From: Varanus komodoensis
Taxonomy: Eukaryota > Chordata > Lepidosauria > Squamata > Varanidae
DNA: 64,000 nt
Direction of reading: 5' to 3'
NCBI RefSeq assembly: GCF_004798865.1
Contig: NW_025336598.1
Location: 14,288,885 to 14,352,884 of the forward strand
In this document: positions 36,301 through 50,400 of the stretch, in pieces
Layout: every line of letters begins with the position of its first letter
Numbering within the stretch: the first letter of the stretch is position 1
The notes under the pieces: generated by a model
Told to the model about the DNA's origin: nothing
Databases searched by the model: none
The model's input: the letters and a program-made list of their open reading frames with translations, nothing else
Translations under genes and position numbers: made by a program

Positions 36301-39300
36301 TTTTAATAAAATGTTTATCTCCATTTTATGAGCATATATAAAATTCTCTGACATAAATTCAGTGAGAGAAACTGCTGACTTTCTGGATGTGGGACAAAAG
36401 AAATGTCAGAATCTTCAAGCCAGCCTTCAACAAACTAGTACCCTCCAGATCTGTTGGCTTTTAACTCATGACTCACAGACATCATAGACAATATCTTTAC
36501 CAGCTGAGGATAATGGGGGTGTTAATCTGACACTTATGTAGAGTAGCCAGTTGGGAAGTGAGTTTAGTTGATATGATGTTATTACAGTGAAGGCAATTGT
36601 ACACTACCATCTTAAATCAACTTGAAGAAACAAGGAGCAGTGAAATGTGATCAACATGGATAGTGTTTGTATGCTGGTTATGTATATTAACAACATCTAC
36701 ATTTCTTCTAGTTCTGATTGAGCAGGATAGTGCAGCAGCTCAACAATATGTTCGGCAGGGATGTCCAAATTCACTACGAGCTGAGTTGTGGGCATTGATT
36801 CTGAATATTTCGAGTCAACCTGAGGTAAGTAGGAAAGTAGATTACAAAATAAGGTGGTGTTGTGATGACACATTCATTAGCTAAACTATATCAATGTCCA
36901 ATTAAGCATGACACTAATTTTATTTATCATTACATAAGTGTGTTCACTAGGCAGAATTTCTTACACTTTTTGAACCTGTAGGGATGCCTGTAACTCCTCT
37001 TGCACTCTAGATGCTGTCAAGGGGACCATAGAAATGTAGTGTTAGTCTACTTTGGGGGCTTATTGTACTATATAGCATTAACATTTTTCACATATGAAGA
37101 TATGAGAAATCTTATACAGTTAAATGCAGCATGCTACTACGTTTGAGGATCTGTGGATTTTGGTACCGCTTCCAGGTCTAGCTTTGAAATAAGAATAGAA
37201 CAGAACAATTTTTGCTATTCCTGATGAGTCATACTAATTGCCTTACTGCCTGTTTCTTTTTGTGATATATTTTACCTTGTTTTTAAAAGTTTTATTGTTT
37301 TGAAAGACTGAATGTTCCTCCACTGCATTGCTCATGCAGCTGCAAACAGCAGCAGCAGCAGCAACACTGCTGCATGCTATCGTTTTTGAGCAGTGACCCA
37401 TTTTGAACAGTGACCCATATTTCTTGAACACTTTCTTTACTAGTGTCTGTGTTATTGTACCTCCTGGATGGGGAACATTTTTTAATTGTATGGACTACAA
37501 TCCTTTGTGGCAAACCTTCCAGGACTGCATGCCAGTAGTGAGGAAGGGCAAAGTAAAATGGGCAGGGCACCTCTATCCTTCTCCCTCCCTCCAACCCCCA
37601 ACATAGTTATTCTGACTCTCCCAGGGGATTCCTCATCAGAGAATCCTAACACTACCCAGGACATTCTTGACTCCTCTGCCTCCTGAAGAGGCAGAAAGCT
37701 TTACATCTGAAGCAGATGCCTTAGGATTCAAGCAAGGACAATGGCCAGGTGAAGGAATGCCCTCTGGCTAAATGGGTTCTTATAAGGAATGCTCTGACAT
37801 AATGCAGCTGAGTCCTGGATAGGGGTGCGGAAGCTCGAGCATAGAAGCTTTTGATGGACGCTAACTTGTTACTGGAGCAACATCTTACAAGCTCTTAGTG
37901 CCTTGAATCCTGGTTCCTGCATATTCCCTTGTGTTTGAATGTGTGCTACTGACTTCTGGACTGCCTGGCTCTGCTTTTGGGACTGAGTGTCTCAGCTGCA
38001 GTCACAACAAAGATTGCTGCAGTGATTAGCATCGAGAAAGTTGCCTTTGACTTCAGCAGACTTCATTTTAAAAGCCTAATTGCTAGATAGTAGAGAGGAG
38101 AGGACAAAAATCCACGAAAGGCTCTACAGTTTAGGTATGGCTTGCAGTTCAGTGGTTCCCCACCAGTGCTGCACTTCTCCTTAAAATGTGGCACACAGCC
38201 ATGCCACACAGTGCATTCTCTGACATACTTTCAGTGAGGCTTGATACACAGATTAGATTATGAAAAAAATAACATAATTGGAAATATATAAATGATAAGG
38301 GTTGGATGGTAACTGATAAGCATGTATGAAAATAATGTTCCTTATACATTTTTACATGTGATTGGGAGTAGTTGGCACCTTCTCAAATTAGATGGAGGTA
38401 ACTAGTGGGATGCCACAGGGTTCAGTCCTGGGCTCAGTGCTCTTCCAACATCTTTATTAATGATTTAGATGAGAAAGTACAAGGAAAGATAATCAGATTT
38501 GCAGTTGATACAAAACTGAGTGGAATAGCAAACACCCTAGAAAACAGAATGAAGATACAGGGTGATCTTAATAAACTTGAACATTGGGCTGAAATGAGAT
38601 TCAGTAAGGACAAGTGCCAAGTCATCCACCTAGGAAAAAGAAACCAAATGCATTGATATAAGATGAGGAATACATGGGTCAACAGAACTGGAAAAGAACA
38701 AGATCTTGGAGAAATTGTGAACAATAGGCTAAACATGAGCCAACAATGCAATGTAGCCACCAAAAGGGCAAACGCTATTTTGGGATGCATTAACAGAAGT
38801 ATTATTTCCAAATCACGAGAAGTAGTAGTTCCTCTATACTCCTCACTAGTCAGACCTCACCTGGAATATTGTGTTAAGCTCTGGGCACCAAGATTTAAGA
38901 AAGATGCAGGTAAATTAGAAAAGGGTCCAGCGGAAGGCAACAAAATGATCCAGGGCTTGGAAACACTGCCCTATGAGGAGCAACTGGGCATGTTCAGCTT
39001 TGAGAAGAGAAGACAGGGGAGGGGGGAGCTTGATATCCCTCTATAAGTACCTCAAAGGCTGTCACAAAGAAGAAGGTCAAGATCTCTTCTTGCTAATGCC
39101 AGAAAGTAGGACATGGAATAATCAATTCAAGTTGCTGCAACCCATATTCAGGCTGGACATCAGGAAAAGGTTCCTCACTGTCAGAGCAATACAACAGTGG
39201 AACCAGCTGACTAAAGAAGTGGCAGGCTCTTCCACACTAGAGACATTCAAAAAGAAACTGGACAGCCATCTGAGTGGGATGGTGTAACATGGTGTCCTGC

Positions 39301-42300
39301 AACAGCAGGGGGTTGTACTCAATGGCCTTCATGGCCTCTTCCAACTCTACTATTCTATGATTCTAAGATGATAGTGTGTGTGTCATGACAAAAACAGACT
39401 CCAGTATTAATGTTTTAAAAGTAGTACAGAAAAGGGCTACTTTTAAGAGGATTTGTTAAATCTAAGGGGACATGTTTAGTTTTCTAGTATATATACTTAA
39501 GTCAGACCTTCAAGAGGAAATAGTCTGAAGCTTTATTTACAGTGAGTAATGGATTGAACACTTTTGAAACGGAAAGCATTGGTAAGGTAATAATGAAAAA
39601 TGGTATACATTTGTGATGGCTAATGTAGCTTTGAATTGTTCAAAATTATTCTGACAGTCAAAGCCTTGCTTGTTTCCTTTCTCCTGTCAGTAAACAGATA
39701 AGAAAGGTAAACTGTAATTGGCTAGCTCTGATGCATGTTATAATATACTTTTTACAGAATAATTTGCATTTTAGTGGCATTTTTGTTTTAACTTCTGACA
39801 TAAAATACCTGAAGAATATTGCCTTGTGAAGATGACCTGAAACTATTCCTTCTGCATGCCAATCTGTTTTGTTTTGCCAGCAGTGGTTTCCAGTATAGTG
39901 GAGACAAACTACATAGTTAAACTAGGCCTGTAGCAACAAATGCTATGGTCGAGGATTGTTAAGGGCATACAGTCATGGCAAAGTGAGTAAATTTGAAATG
40001 TCAAAGCTCTAAATAAGAACCCTGATAGATCAAACCGAAGGCCTGCCTGTTTCCAGTACAGTGGTACCTTGGCTTATGAACGTAATCTGTTCCAGGACTC
40101 TAGTCGTGAGCCAAATTGGTCGTCAGCCAAGTCAGGTTTCCACATAAGGGTCAATGTAAATAAGGTTAATCCATTCTGCAATTATTTTTTTTACTCACAA
40201 AAATGTGAAGCAAAGTGACAAAGAACAACAAAGATCATGCAGGGGGAGGGGTGAGGGGAGATGGGCGCAGGCATGTGGGGAGGTGGGCACGGGTGCACGG
40301 GGTGGGAGACGGGCACAGGTGCACTTGGGCAGGGAACACAGGCGCAATCACAGTCATCTCCTCCCCAGCACGAATGCGGCCATCTCCCGCTTCCCCCGCA
40401 TGACCGTGATCACGCCCGTGCAGGGAAGGCGGGCATGCTCATGTTTGTCACCTGATGCAGAGTTTGCGACCTGCAGCAATTTTTTAATGAAATTTCTGTT
40501 CATGACCCGATTTGTTCATGAACTAAGGCGTTTGTGAGCCGAGGTACCACTGTATCCTGTTTCCCACAGTGGCCATTAAGATGCTTATAGTGAACCTGCA
40601 AGCAGGAAGTGAATGCAGTTGTCCTCTCTCACTGCTGTTTCCCAGCAACTTTTATTCAGAGGCATGCTGCCTCTGATCTAGAAGCATAAGGCCATAATAA
40701 CAATTGATAGTCATATTCTTCCTGAATTCGTCCAATCTTTTCTTAAAGCTCTCCAAGTTGGTGGTCATTAGCTCATCTTGTGCTGGAAGATTCCATAGGT
40801 TCACTATGCTTTGTTCGAAGAATAACTTCATTTTGGTTTGAATCTCTCAGCATTTGGCTTCATTGTATACTACCAGGATCTGCTATTATGACTGAGGGAG
40901 AAAACTCTATCTTCTTTCTCCTCATATGTGTAATTTTATTACCCTCTGTCACACATACCCTAACCACCATTTTTTAACAATGATGATTTGGTTGCATTTT
41001 CCTCCACTTTTTCCAGCTGTACACTCATTTTTAATTGTAGTGATCAGAACTATGTACTGGATTGGATCCAAAATGAAAGTCTACTTGTTTTCTTGGCTCC
41101 TCTTTCCCACTATAGCCCTGTAATTCACTTCCTCACCCCCAAATGCTGCTTCTGAGTGTTGAGGAACCATCTGTGGGATGGGGCATGGCAGGCTGGAGCA
41201 AGACAGAGTATAAGAAAGATGGCTGCCTTGTGCAAGTATGTGTCTTGCTCATGCAAGGTTTCGGATTAGAACAATAACTCCAAAGTATTGTCACTGTAAA
41301 TTTCACACCCATACACAGTGATCAGGCATACCATAAAGTGGATTGGCTAGGTTTCCAATGAAAAGACCTTACATTTGATGATCTTTTCTAGTTCCTTTAC
41401 TAGTGCCCTTCCAAGTCTCAGTCTTTTCCAATTTCTTGGCTGTAGTCTCTCTTTGAATTAATGCTTGAGCCAAGGCATGCACAATTTCTCACATTTGCAG
41501 TTTCGTCATTGTTGACAGTACTATAATTCTTGCGTACTTACAATTTTTGTTCATGTTCAGCTGCAGTCCTGCTTTTGCACTTTCTTCTTTCACTTTCACC
41601 AAGAGTCATTTCAGTTCATTACTGCTTTCTGCCACTAATATGGTATCATTTGCATATCTTAAATTCTGTATCTTCTGCAGATTTTCACTTTCTCAGTTCC
41701 AGATACAGCTTTCTTCTGTGTATAAATTGAACAGATAGATAAAATATATCCTTGCCTGATACCTTTCCTACAGGAAATCATTCTGTATCTCCATATTCTG
41801 ACCTAATAATAGCTTCTTGGTCACAATACAAGATATGCATATGAACAATCTGGTGCTGAAGCATATCCACTTCTTTGAGAATCATCCATAATTTCTCATG
41901 ATTCACACAGTCAAAGGCTTCTTCTGAAATTCTTTGGTGTGCATGGGAAATTAGTGTAATTGTCCGATAGTTTAGGAATACAATAATTAGAAAGTGGAGG
42001 CAGTTTTACTTCAAGTTCTACAATGTATGTTTTTCTTTACATTTACCTGAAGACCATCTTTAGTAATCGTCTTGCTTAAACTAAGCAAATCCTGGGGTAG
42101 TTAGTGACTTGATTGGAAATAAGGTTAATTCGTTCTGTAACTATTTTTTTAATCAGAAAAATGTGAAGCAAAGTGACAAAGAACAACAAAGATTGTGACC
42201 ATTTCCCCACCCCCCACCTCGAGCATGAGCGCGGCCATCTCCCCAACCCCCAGCACAACCATGATTGCGCCTTTCATCTCGGCGCGCTGGTGGAGGGGGG

Positions 42301-45300
42301 GGAGAGACGGGCGCGAATGGGGCACACTGGGGGAGGGAGAGATGGGCGCGAATGGGGTGCACTGGGGGAGGGAGAGGGGCGTGAATGGGGTGCGCTTGGG
42401 AGGGAGAGACAGGCACGAATGTGGGCACACTGGGGGGGAGATGGGTGCGATCATGCTGGATGGGAGATAGCCGAGATCGCAGTTGCGCTCCTCCAGGAAA
42501 GACGGGTGTGATCTCGGCCATCTCCCACCCGTTCCCAGCACGATCACGGCCATCTCCCCACTGGGGGTGGTGGTGTGGAAACGGCCGCAATCATAGTTGC
42601 TATCCAATGCGGAGTTCGCAACCTGAGTTAAAAATTTTATGAAATTTTTGTTCGTGACCTGATTTGGTTGTGAACCGAAGTGTTCATGAGCCGAGGTAAC
42701 ACTATAATTCTATTTAAGTTTTGCCAATATGGTTCTGTGTTAAATCATTTCATACTAAAACCTATTATTTTGAGTTACCAATAATACTTTAGTATGAGAA
42801 TTTTGACTGCAAGGGGTGATATGTATATGTACTTAAAATACTCTTACATACCATGTAATTTTCTGGAAGACATAGAGCAAAATGTAGAGGTCTTTTGATT
42901 TGTTATGCTACTTTGGTTTATCCCTAAAACTCTCCCTTGTGCCATTTGGAAGTGTATTATGGCTGGAGTTACTTTTTTCTTTATTAATGTAAGCTGAACA
43001 TTCTGGGATATTTCAATAGTTCTTCTACATTTACAATCCAGTTCTTTTATGAACTTCTAAATCTAATGCAGAGAAATAGCTTTTCTTGTTAGATGCTGAA
43101 AGGTACAGCAGCAGCTTTTTGGGAGAAGTGTATTAGCATCCAAATAGGCTTATTTCATAAAATAACTTCTATTGAGTCAATCTGTATTCTGGAAAGCTCA
43201 GGTACAGTCATCCATCTGCAGCTCAGTGCAACATTAAATAAATAGATTGTTTACATGGACACAAATTGAAGGTAGATAAAAGACTGACCTATTTCTTTCA
43301 GATATCTCAGTACTGATTCTAAATATATGCTGATGATGTGTTTGAAAAGCAGGAGGTACATCTGTAAAAGGCTGTGCTAGGGTTTTATTTTATAAATGAT
43401 AATAGAAAATAAATCCACACTGCAAAGGGCTAAATAAAAAATTTAGCAAGTAAGTTGGTCATTGAAATGAACAGCCAAAACTGTGTATCCACCAGTTCTG
43501 TTGTATACATCTTGAAGAATCCTGGCATTTCAGGAAGCTGGTATTCTTCCATTCCTGTTGTTGGTACTGTAAATCTACCCTAATAGAAAAGCACCAAAAT
43601 TAATATCATTAGATTCAAGGTTGTGTAATGGCCTAGGACTCGGGTGTTCTGGGTTCTAGTCTCTGCTCAGGCAGTCACAAACTCTCATCCCAACTTATCT
43701 CAGAGGGTTGTTGTGGGAAAGAGAGCAGGTGGAGGAGAGTGATAGAAACTGCTTAGTTCTTGAAAAAGGTGGGATATAAATCTAATAAATATGTTGCTGG
43801 GTGTAAATGAATGTCTAAATAAGGAGACCTCTAAAATTTATATGAATATCAGTCAATATTTTATGTCTCTGAAGTATTTAAAATTCTGTTTTTTAATTTC
43901 ATTTTGGATATTTGCATCATTGTTCATGGGGCATTGCGTAAAAAAGCAATCTGTTCTCCCATTCTGTTTTTCAGATTTCATATACTTACTTGCTTATTAC
44001 TAGAGACAACCCTCCCCCCGCCCAACACACAAATGTTATTAAAATGCCTTTGGGGATCAATTTAGCATTGAATGTATCCAAAAACAGGTCTTTGAATCTT
44101 GATGCAAATAGTAGGATAACTGGGAAGATTGATATTCTGGCTGTCGCTATCTTGTCTCACTTCCAACCCTTGTATTTTTCATAATTAATGAAAGAACTAA
44201 TTGAAAGCAATTTCTGAGTGAGGTTATGGTTTATATTTTGGAAACTGTAGTGTGAATTAGTAATTACAACTGACGTCAGAATGGTAGAGCAGAGAAATAG
44301 CAGAGCATGTGCTTGCTTTTGCAACATGTATTTCGATTATGGTACAAATAATGAGTTGGACACAGCATGGATAGAAAGGCTCCTTCTACAGGAGGCTTCT
44401 GATCCAGCATATAATTTCTGCAGGCAGAATGGAGGAGGACATGATTTTTGTTAAATTAAACCATATCACTGGGCAACTATTAACATCCTGCAGTAGTTTT
44501 CCTTCGTATGTTAACATTTTAATCTCGTCCCCTCCTTTTTGTTCTTGGTAAATACTGGGGGAAATACTGGCAATTCTACAGTAGTCCCTAATACTATATT
44601 AGCATTTGAAGCACCTAGTATTGAATATTATAGAATGATTTAACTACCTATCACTTTTTATAACACTAATATGTTATAAAATCAATTCTGGAAATTGCTC
44701 TTACCCACTTACATAATAAAATTGCTCTAATTTTAGTATATTCCCTCTTTAAGAAATTCACAGTAGTTTAATTTCTAAAGTATTAGTACATCAAACTCTG
44801 GCTGGTAATGCCACTGCATATTTTTTCATTATAGTCCCCTCTTCATGAAGCCTATTATTAGTAGCAGTAGTTACTGAGAAAAAACAGAATTCAAGAAGAG
44901 CTATGGATTTATTTTGAAGGGATTAGTATAATTGAATTTACTGGGTCTTCTTAAATGATTGAAAACAAGCACCTTATAACAGGATATTTGTCATGGTAGT
45001 GAATAATTTAAAAATTAATTTCTGGAAACCTGATGAGATGAGACTTGTACCTCCACAGTACTATAGACAGACTAGTCATTATGAATAATTCCTTTGAGTT
45101 GCTATTCCATACTGCAGTTTATGTATAATCATAGTTGCCATGCTCCTTAAGCTTAAAAGTAATAATAAAAGTTGTCCTTCAAGTGATAAGCAGATAATAA
45201 ATATTTCAATAAAAATAACAATTTCTCAATGCTGTTTCTTTCTATATAATGCAACAACAGAAGTGACATTGAAGCAAGTGTTAAATGTTGATTCATCATG

Positions 45301-47416
45301 CTTCATTTTGGGCACTGTTGCATGTTAAGGTAATTTTGTTTAGGCTTACTTCTTCAATCAAGAATTCAGCAGTGGAACACTGTTGACAATTACTGATCTG
45401 AAGCTGATCATTACTGACAAAAATCATTTCTTCCACTGTAGTATGTGATGCTGTTATTTCAGTAATTCAGACGTCAAAGTAAGAGTGAATCTTGAGTGTA
45501 TAATGTTTTCTGCAGATTTGCCACTGCAAACAGCATCTCTGTTGCTTCCTCCCACTTTGCTTTATCATCTACAACATGGATATACTGGCAGATTGGTGTA
45601 AAGCTTTTCATTTCTCTTAATAAGACTGTTAGTATCTCTGAGTTTTAGTCAATCAGATATAGATTTGTAGATCTGTAAATACAGGACATCCCATTGTATG
45701 GTTCATAGGGTGCACTGAGTAATTGGCTCTGCCCACTGAAACCATCGTTTTGCACTGGCACCACAGCTTTCCAGCCACCATTTTGCATTTTCTTCTGGCT
45801 GGTATCTCTTGGGTTTCTAATAAACTTCAACCCAAGAAACCCAACACTATATTTTACAAACCATATTATACAGATTGGAATTGTCACAACATGGGATCTC
45901 CCATGCTTGCTGTGTCCAGGTGTACAACTGTTGTGCCCCCACATGCAGCCCCTTCCGTCCTTTCTTTTCTTCAGCATGTTATAATCAACAGACTTCCACA
46001 ATTAAAGCTATAACTCTTTCTTGTTTTGTCTGAACCAGGAAATTTATTTATTTATTTAAAACTTCTGTATGCCGTCCCTTATGCAAGGCATCTCGGGACT
46101 GCTCACTGTCAGTAAATAAAAATCAGAATTATGTTTAATTGAAGACTTTTGCAATTAGCTAAACACAGTGAGGCGGGAGAGGATGGTAAGAGGCAGGACC
46201 ATGTGCACTAAATAAACATGTTTCAGCTTATTAAGCTGAGATATGATTATCTGAATGTGGCAATGACATGGATCAGGTGTCCAGGAAACTGACAGTATAT
46301 TGGTCTGGATCTGTACTATAAATGTTCTGAGATGATGTTGTACTGGAAGAGGGGTGATTCAGTTCAAAGATGCTGTTCAGCAACATTTGCAGAATGGATA
46401 TAGCATTATTTACTGCTCTGAGAGCTGTTGCTAATTGAAGGTTTATAAAAGCCATAAATAAATACAGTCTCAGTCCAAACTTCTGCAACATTATGTTGTG
46501 TTTCTTGACTTTTTCCTATTAACATTTTTTTTCCTATTATTAGATTAGTATCTTAGTGCTTGGTTCTTTTTTATTATGTGTTAAATAAGATTGCATAACA
46601 TCCAACCTCCCTCCTTCCCACCTCTGATAACAGATTTTGGAACATGTCACTTCAGTTGCCTATTCTATAAAATATAGTGTAGCTTATTTGTATAGTTTGT
46701 AAATAACAAAATTACTTTCAGATTTATATATAAGATTTTTGAAAAAATCAAAACTAGGTCTTCAGCTACTATATAACTTGTTTTCTTACACTTTCACATT
46801 CAGTTTCGTTATAAGGGGCAATATAGTGTTATTTTTGTGCTGCCGAACATAATGCATATTGCCATCTGCACAATAATATACATTGCCTATCATCTTTACA
46901 ATCCTAAACTAGAACAAATTCTGTTTATGGAAAAAGCTTGAGTACAATAAGCACAGTTTTAATGTGTATATTTGAAAACCATTATATTTTCATGTATGGT
47001 CTTTCATAAATGGAGAATCAAATTATTCTTTCTTGTTTTCTCTCATCGTGCCAAATTGCTTCCATTGACCACCTACAGAACTGTGTTGGCTCTCCTGACA
47101 TTTGCATACCGAGTCATTAATATTATTCTTCCAGCTGTGGCTTCTGTCTTCTTGAGAGGTTCTGTGTCAGCTGTGTTTACGGCTGTACCTTAGCTGCTTG
47201 CTTTTGCTTGGCAAGAGACTGCTTTTAGCTAGTTTGTTTTGAAATTGTTGTTAAGAACAGGTTGTGGCTCTGTGCACAGATTGTTCAGAAGTTCTCTGAT
47301 GTTCTTAGTTCTGGAAAATTGTTAACTGTTGCCCTCCAATATCCTGCCTGAGAAAGTTTTCAGTAGGCTGGAAAATTCCCTCTCCCTTCAGGCTTCTTTT
47401 AGAGGCACTTTAAGAA

Positions 47417-47463
<47 letters not shown>

Positions 47464-50400
47464 ACATTTCTATGCCGCCCCTTGCCGAAACCTCGGGGCG
47501 GCTTACATGATAAAATACATTGAAATACAATAGTACATAATAAATTACCATTAAATATAAAAATACAAAAAATACATTGATTTACAAATATAAAATTAAA
47601 ATTATCAGTATAAAATAAAAATATAGGAGGAGAAAGAGAAGGAAGAAGAAGTTGCCATGGCCTGATCATATGTTTTAACAATTGAAATGATGTTTAAATA
47701 AAAAGGTCTTTACCTGGCGCCGAAAAACCAGTAACGACGGTGCCAGGCGGACCTCTTTGGGGAGTGAATTCCATAGGTTGGGCGCCACCGCAGAGAAAGT
47801 CCTCCTCCGGGTACTTACTCTCCTAATTTCTTTCATGGAGGGTTCCCGGAGAAGGGACTCTCCCGCAGATCTCAAAGGGCGGTCGGGCACATACGGACGT
47901 AAGCGCTCGTTCAGGTAGCCAGGACCCAAGCTGTTTAGGGCTTTGTAGGTCATAATCAACACCTTGAATTGGGCCCGGGCTTCAATGGGAAGCCAGTGAA
48001 GCTGACGGAGGACTGGAGTCATGTGAGCATAACGCCCCATCCCCGTCAGCAACCTGGCAGCTCTATTTTGCACCAATTGAAGTGTTCGGACTGTCTTCAG
48101 GGGAAGCCCCACGTAAAGCGCGTTACAGAAGTCTAGGCGGGAAGTCACCAGCACGTGTGTCACCGTCGCCAGGCAGTCGTACTTCAGGTAGGGGCGCAGC
48201 TGATTAATCAGCCGAAGCTGAAAGAAGGCGTTCCTCGCTACCGCTGTCACCTGAGCTTCCAAAGAAAGCTCCGGGTCGAGGAGTACTCCTAAGCTGCGGA
48301 CCTTATCCCTAAGAGGGAGTGTTGCACCATTCAGGACCAGGTCAAATCCACCCTCTCCGAAACCCGATCCGCCAACCAACAGGACTATTTGCTCAGAATA
48401 TACATTCATTCATTCATCCCAATAATTGTATGCTGTTTTTCAGTGCAAAAGTCTCCCAAAACAGCCCATGTAAAACAGACATTCTTTTGACAACTTATAA
48501 ACCGATTATCAATATAAAAACTAATCTATAGTCTACCACCTTGTGCCCCAATTAAAAGCAGATTGAAATAAAAACAAAAACTGGTTGAGATGAAGTCATT
48601 CTTTTTTAATTTACAAAGATTTTCTGTACTATCATTTGGTTTTGAAAATAGCTCCCAACAACATCAGTAAAACTAAAAAGAGCATCCAAGTCATAATAAA
48701 ACTATAACTCATTGCAGAGAAAGTCCATTAAACACCTGGTGGATCAAAACAAAGCTAAACAGCCTATGTAAAGGAAACAGAGAAAAAGCCAGTCTTATCT
48801 CCAGATGGGAGAGAGTTCCAGAACAATGGAGTTGTCACTGAAAATAGTTTGATCTCATTGATTGGTCAGCAGAGCCACTAATTTTAAAGCCTGAGCAAGT
48901 TCATGTGGATGCCACCAGTCCATCAAATAACCCAGCCTCAAACAAAATAACCAACTGTTACAGAATAAGCATTATATGTCATGAATGCCTGAGCCCCTGC
49001 ATTCTGTTCCAGCTGAAGTTTCTGATCAGTCTTTAAAGGTAGTCCCATAAAGAAAATATTGCAAAAGTCTGAATGTATGCAGTGGTTAATTAGTTAAGGT
49101 ATGCTTTCTTTAGATAAATTAGCCTAAGCTGGGAAAAAGCCCCCAATGACTCTTGAATATCCTCAATATAATTGAGTCCATGAAAACCCCAAACTATATC
49201 AGGGGTCTCAAACTCAACTTACCTGGGGGCCACTGGAAGTAGAGTCTGGGTGAGGCTGGGCCGCATCAAGTATTGCACCACCGCGGTGGTGGTGGGCCGC
49301 TCATCCCGCGGCCGGCTCGGGCGCCTCTGGTGCTTTGAAGGCCACAGGGCCCCTCCCCCATGCCTCGCCCATCCCGGCAATTGGCCTGCGGGCCGCGAGT
49401 TTGAGACCCCTGATCTATATGGTCTTTTGGAAGAATGCAATCCTCCTTATAACCAACTGGAAACTTTTCTTCACATTAGCAGACCTGTCAAGTCACAGTA
49501 TCTCTGGGTCTAAACTTCAGCTTGTTTGCTCCTTTCCATTCCAAGGCCTTCATTATATGAGGCTTTTAAACAGCTGCATTACTGAATCTTCATCTTCCAT
49601 TTTCTTTACAGGAGGAAGAATCAAACAACCTAGAACAAACCATATGTTTTCAGGATAGCTTGTTGCCCCAAAGTAAGCCACCCTGCAGAAGGTGGTCTAA
49701 AATTTCATAACAACTGTGGTTTCTGGTGAAATATGGGTTGTCAAGTTGCCTGACCCCAGCTGTGATAATAAACCATAGTTCTTTGTCGTGGCCTCTGTGC
49801 ATCACACATGTGGGGTACTGCGCCTGCTCAGTGCCTTTGGCCGGAAGATTGATAGCTAATGGTTCTGGCGGGAAAAACTCCCCTCCCCTCCCCCCTAGCA
49901 GTATATATGGAGTGGAGTGTCTGCCATTTTCCAGTCTTTGTGACCGCCGCTCGTTGTGCCTCGTGATGCTTCGCTCTCGCTTAGATCGTTACTTTACCTC
50001 CTCTCGCTTGTTAAATTCTCTCCTTTTCTCTTACCAAGTTAGTATTCCCTTGTTAGTATTACTCATTAGTATTTCACTTAGTTTCTTCGTTTTTTCTTTC
50101 TCTCTTGTTCCTAAAAAAACAAACAAAAAACCCCCCAAAAATATTATCTACTCCCTCTATGCTATCTTCTTCTTTCCTACTTCTGCGATGGCGCAATGGG
50201 CGGTGTTCCACAAGTGCGGAAAGTGTGGCTCTAAAATGCCCACTGCGGACCCGCATGACCTGTGCCTCCTTTGCCTGCGGGAAGGGCACAGGACAGATAA
50301 ATGCGGCCACTGTTTGGCCTTCTCTAAACAGGCGAGGAAGAATCGAGAGAACCGCCTCTGCAAACACCTGTGGGACCAGGCTCTCCTCCAGTCGGACCGG

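Noticed and set aside
37348-37366. (CAG)n as a coding or expansion-prone repeat
   Set aside because: Only about six units, intronic, no reading frame with support; an ordinary short microsatellite.
37640-38020. Possible LTR or retrovirus fragment
   Set aside because: Composition is suggestive but no paired terminal repeat, primer-binding site or coding motif was seen.
42149-42607. 152- and 145-codon antisense frames
   Set aside because: They are created by the GC-rich tandem repeat inside a non-autonomous DNA transposon and have low-complexity Pro/Ser content.
44271-44278. TGACGTCA (CRE) as a regulatory site
   Set aside because: An isolated 8-mer deep in a 19.5-kb intron with no supporting promoter or cluster; expected by chance at this scale.
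47675-48409. 244-codon antisense frame as a host gene
   Set aside because: It carries RT C-terminal motifs ([14 protein letters not shown]) of an L2-like LINE and ends in that element's 3' UTR.
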